Source: Marinobacterium mangrovicola
GTDB taxonomy: Bacteria > Pseudomonadota > Gammaproteobacteria > Pseudomonadales > Balneatricaceae
Length of the DNA stretch: 64,000 nt
Reading direction: 5' to 3'
NCBI RefSeq assembly: GCF_004339595.1
Contig: NZ_SMFU01000009.1
Span: 434,001-498,000, forward strand
Under the pieces are notes generated by a model that saw only the letters and a program-made list of their open reading frames with translations, was not told the origin of the DNA and ran no database searches. Both the position numbers and the translations under genes were made by a program. Positions 62,545 to 64,000 of this stretch are shown here, one piece after another. The first letter of the stretch is position 1. The number at the start of each line of letters is the position of its first letter.

Positions 62545-64000
62545 ATGAGCACCCTGACCAACTTTATCAACAACACCCCTGTTGCCAGCGAATCCGGCCG
62601 CACCCAGCCGGTTTTCAACCCCGCCACCGGCGAGCAGAGCGGCACCCTGACGCTATCCACCGCGGATGAAACCCGTGGCGCCATAGCCGCCGCCCAGGCC
62701 GCCTTCACCGAGTGGTCCAAGACACCGTCGGTGGTACGCGCCCGGGTGATGTTCAAGTTCAAGGAGCTGCTGGATCAGAACCGCGACAAACTGGCCGAGC
62801 TGATCACCGCCGAGCACGGCAAGGTATTTTCCGATGCCCAAGGCGAGATCACCCGCGGCATGGAAGTGGTCGAATTTGCCTGCGGCATACCGCATCTGCA
62901 GAAAGGCGAGCACTCGCTCAACGTGGGCCGCAATATCGATTCCGACTCGCTGATGCAGCCGCTGGGCGTCTGTGCCGGTATCTCCCCGTTCAACTTCCCG
63001 GCGATGGTACCGATGTGGATGTTCCCGGTATCGATCGCCTGCGGGAACACCTTCGTGATGAAACCCTCGGAGAAGGATCCGAGCGCACCGCTGTTTATCG
63101 CCGAACTGCTGGCCAAAGCGGGGCTGCCCGCAGGTGTCTTCAATGTGGTCAACGGTGACAAGGAGGCGGTGGATGTACTGCTCACCGATGAGCGCGTTCA
63201 GGCGGTCAGCTTCGTCGGTTCAACACCGATCGCCGAATATATCTATGCCACTGCTTCCGCCCACGGCAAACGCTGCCAGGCCCTCGGTGGCGCCAAGAAC
63301 CACATGGTCGTTATGCCGGACGCCGACCCGGAACAGGTGGTCAGCTCTTTGATGGGGGCCGCTTACGGTTCAGCGGGTGAGCGCTGCATGGCGATCTCTG
63401 TCGCGGTCTGCGTCGGTGACGAGGTGGCCGATAACCTGGTGGAGATGCTGAAAACCGAGATCGGTCAGATGAAGGTGGGGCCGGGCCTCGGTGTAGAGCC
63501 TGAGCCGCATATGGGACCCGTGGTGAGCCGCGAGCATCAACAGAAGATTCTTTCCTATATCGATACCGGCGTCGAAGAGGGTGCCACCCTGGTTGTCGAT
63601 GGCCGTAACTTCAAGGTGGATGGCCACGAGAACGGTTTCTTCGTGGGACCTACCCTGTTCGATAACGTCACCCGCAGCATGCGCATCTATCAGGAGGAAA
63701 TCTTCGGACCGGTGCTGGTGGTGGTTAGAGCGCAGAGCTTCGATGAGGCGCTGCAGCTGATCAACGATCACGAATACGGCAACGGCACCTCACTGTTCAC
63801 CCGCGACGGCGACACCGCGCGCCAGTTCGAGGAGAACGTGCAGGCTGGCATGGTGGGTATCAACGTGCCTATCCCCGTACCGATGGCGTTCCACTGCTTC
63901 GGTGGCTGGAAGCGCTCCATCTTCGGTCCGCTGAACATGCATGGCTCCGACGGTGTGCGCTTCTTTACCCGGATGAAAACCGTCACCCGCCGCTGGCCCA
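62545..64000 (+). CDS. mmsA: CoA-acylating methylmalonate/malonate-semialdehyde dehydrogenase (3' end outside window)
   Basis: The frame starts at ATG 62545 after ACGGAG and is open to the window edge (485 codons; the family has about 500). It oxidises malonate or methylmalonate semialdehyde to acetyl- or propionyl-CoA. Family marks are [20 protein letters not shown] (in part), [11 protein letters not shown], the catalytic Cys281 in [20 protein letters not shown] and [15 protein letters not shown]. The SAGERCM context is typical of MmsA/DddC rather than other aldehyde dehydrogenases. It is 50 bp behind the alcohol dehydrogenase gene. Confidence 0.95.
   Translation, partial: MSTLTNFINNTPVASESGRTQPVFNPATGEQSGTLTLSTADETRGAIAAAQAAFTEWSKTPSVVRARVMFKFKELLDQNRDKLAELITAEHGKVFSDAQGEITRGMEVVEFACGIPHLQKGEHSLNVGRNIDSDSLMQPLGVCAGISPFNFPAMVPMWMFPVSIACGNTFVMKPSEKDPSAPLFIAELLAKAGLPAGVFNVVNGDKEAVDVLLTDERVQAVSFVGSTPIAEYIYATASAHGKRCQALGGAKNHMVVMPDADPEQVVSSLMGAAYGSAGERCMAISVAVCVGDEVADNLVEMLKTEIGQMKVGPGLGVEPEPHMGPVVSREHQQKILSYIDTGVEEGATLVVDGRNFKVDGHENGFFVGPTLFDNVTRSMRIYQEEIFGPVLVVVRAQSFDEALQLINDHEYGNGTSLFTRDGDTARQFEENVQAGMVGINVPIPVPMAFHCFGGWKRSIFGPLNMHGSDGVRFFTRMKTVTRRWP

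Overview
The window reads as the chromosome of a marine-type gammaproteobacterium, most like the Oceanospirillales/Pseudomonadales side of the class. This is inferred from gene order and protein character only. Supporting points are a tRNA-Trp gene between tufB and secE, an lgt-thyA-folA / ptsP-rppH-HAD neighbourhood resembling the one in Pseudomonas, a zapA-6S RNA-5-formyl-THF cyclo-ligase block, and a TRAP transporter operon. I see no insertion sequence, prophage, integron or CRISPR array.

Region 1 (about 1-29350, all minus strand) is one uninterrupted translation/transcription super-cluster. Read in the direction of transcription it runs: four tRNAs (Thr-TGT, Tyr-GTA, Gly-TCC, Thr-GGT), tufB, tRNA-Trp, secE, nusG, rplKA, rplJL, rpoBC, rpsL-rpsG-fusA-tufA (str), rpsJ to rpsQ (S10), and rplN to rpmJ (spc). 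E. coli has the same genes at two distant loci. Several control elements can be read: sigma70-type promoters for the tRNA array, tRNA-Trp/secE, str, S10 and spc; an L10 leader; an rplL-rpoB attenuator followed by a processing-type hairpin; a terminator behind tufA; a terminator between the tRNA array and tufB; a terminator hairpin in the str leader; and an unexpected terminator hairpin between rplN and rplX.

Region 2 (29327-38420) is mostly minus strand: a probable operon of a TauE/SafE permease, lgt, thyA, folA, birA, coaX and a SPOR-domain membrane protein with overlapping or tight junctions, then an NRDE-family gene on the plus strand, ptsP (nitrogen PTS enzyme I) and rppH. Region 3 (38689-48529) holds a HAD phosphatase, a CBS-domain protein, an aldo/keto reductase, rlmI, gcvH-gcvT, and the ubiquinone/peptidase group ubiI, ubiH, pepP, ygfB.

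Region 4 (48648-57907) has a large membrane diguanylate cyclase with three periplasmic solute-binding domains, then a coiled-coil protein and zapA, 6S RNA and 5-formyl-THF cyclo-ligase on the plus strand, a 41-codon membrane mini-ORF, an AEC permease, a GcvR-like ACT protein, a YbfB-type MFS permease and argH.

Region 5 (58078-64000) is the most distinctive part: a plus-strand catabolic operon coding for a TRAP transporter (dctPQM), an iron-type alcohol dehydrogenase and a CoA-acylating (methyl)malonate-semialdehyde dehydrogenase that runs off the window. Two GAGAC-N5-GTCTC palindromes flank its predicted promoter, and a perfect 24-bp palindrome follows the binding-protein gene. The enzyme pair recalls the dddB-dddC pair of DMSP/3-hydroxypropionate catabolism, which suggests import and oxidation of a short hydroxy acid to acetyl- or propionyl-CoA.
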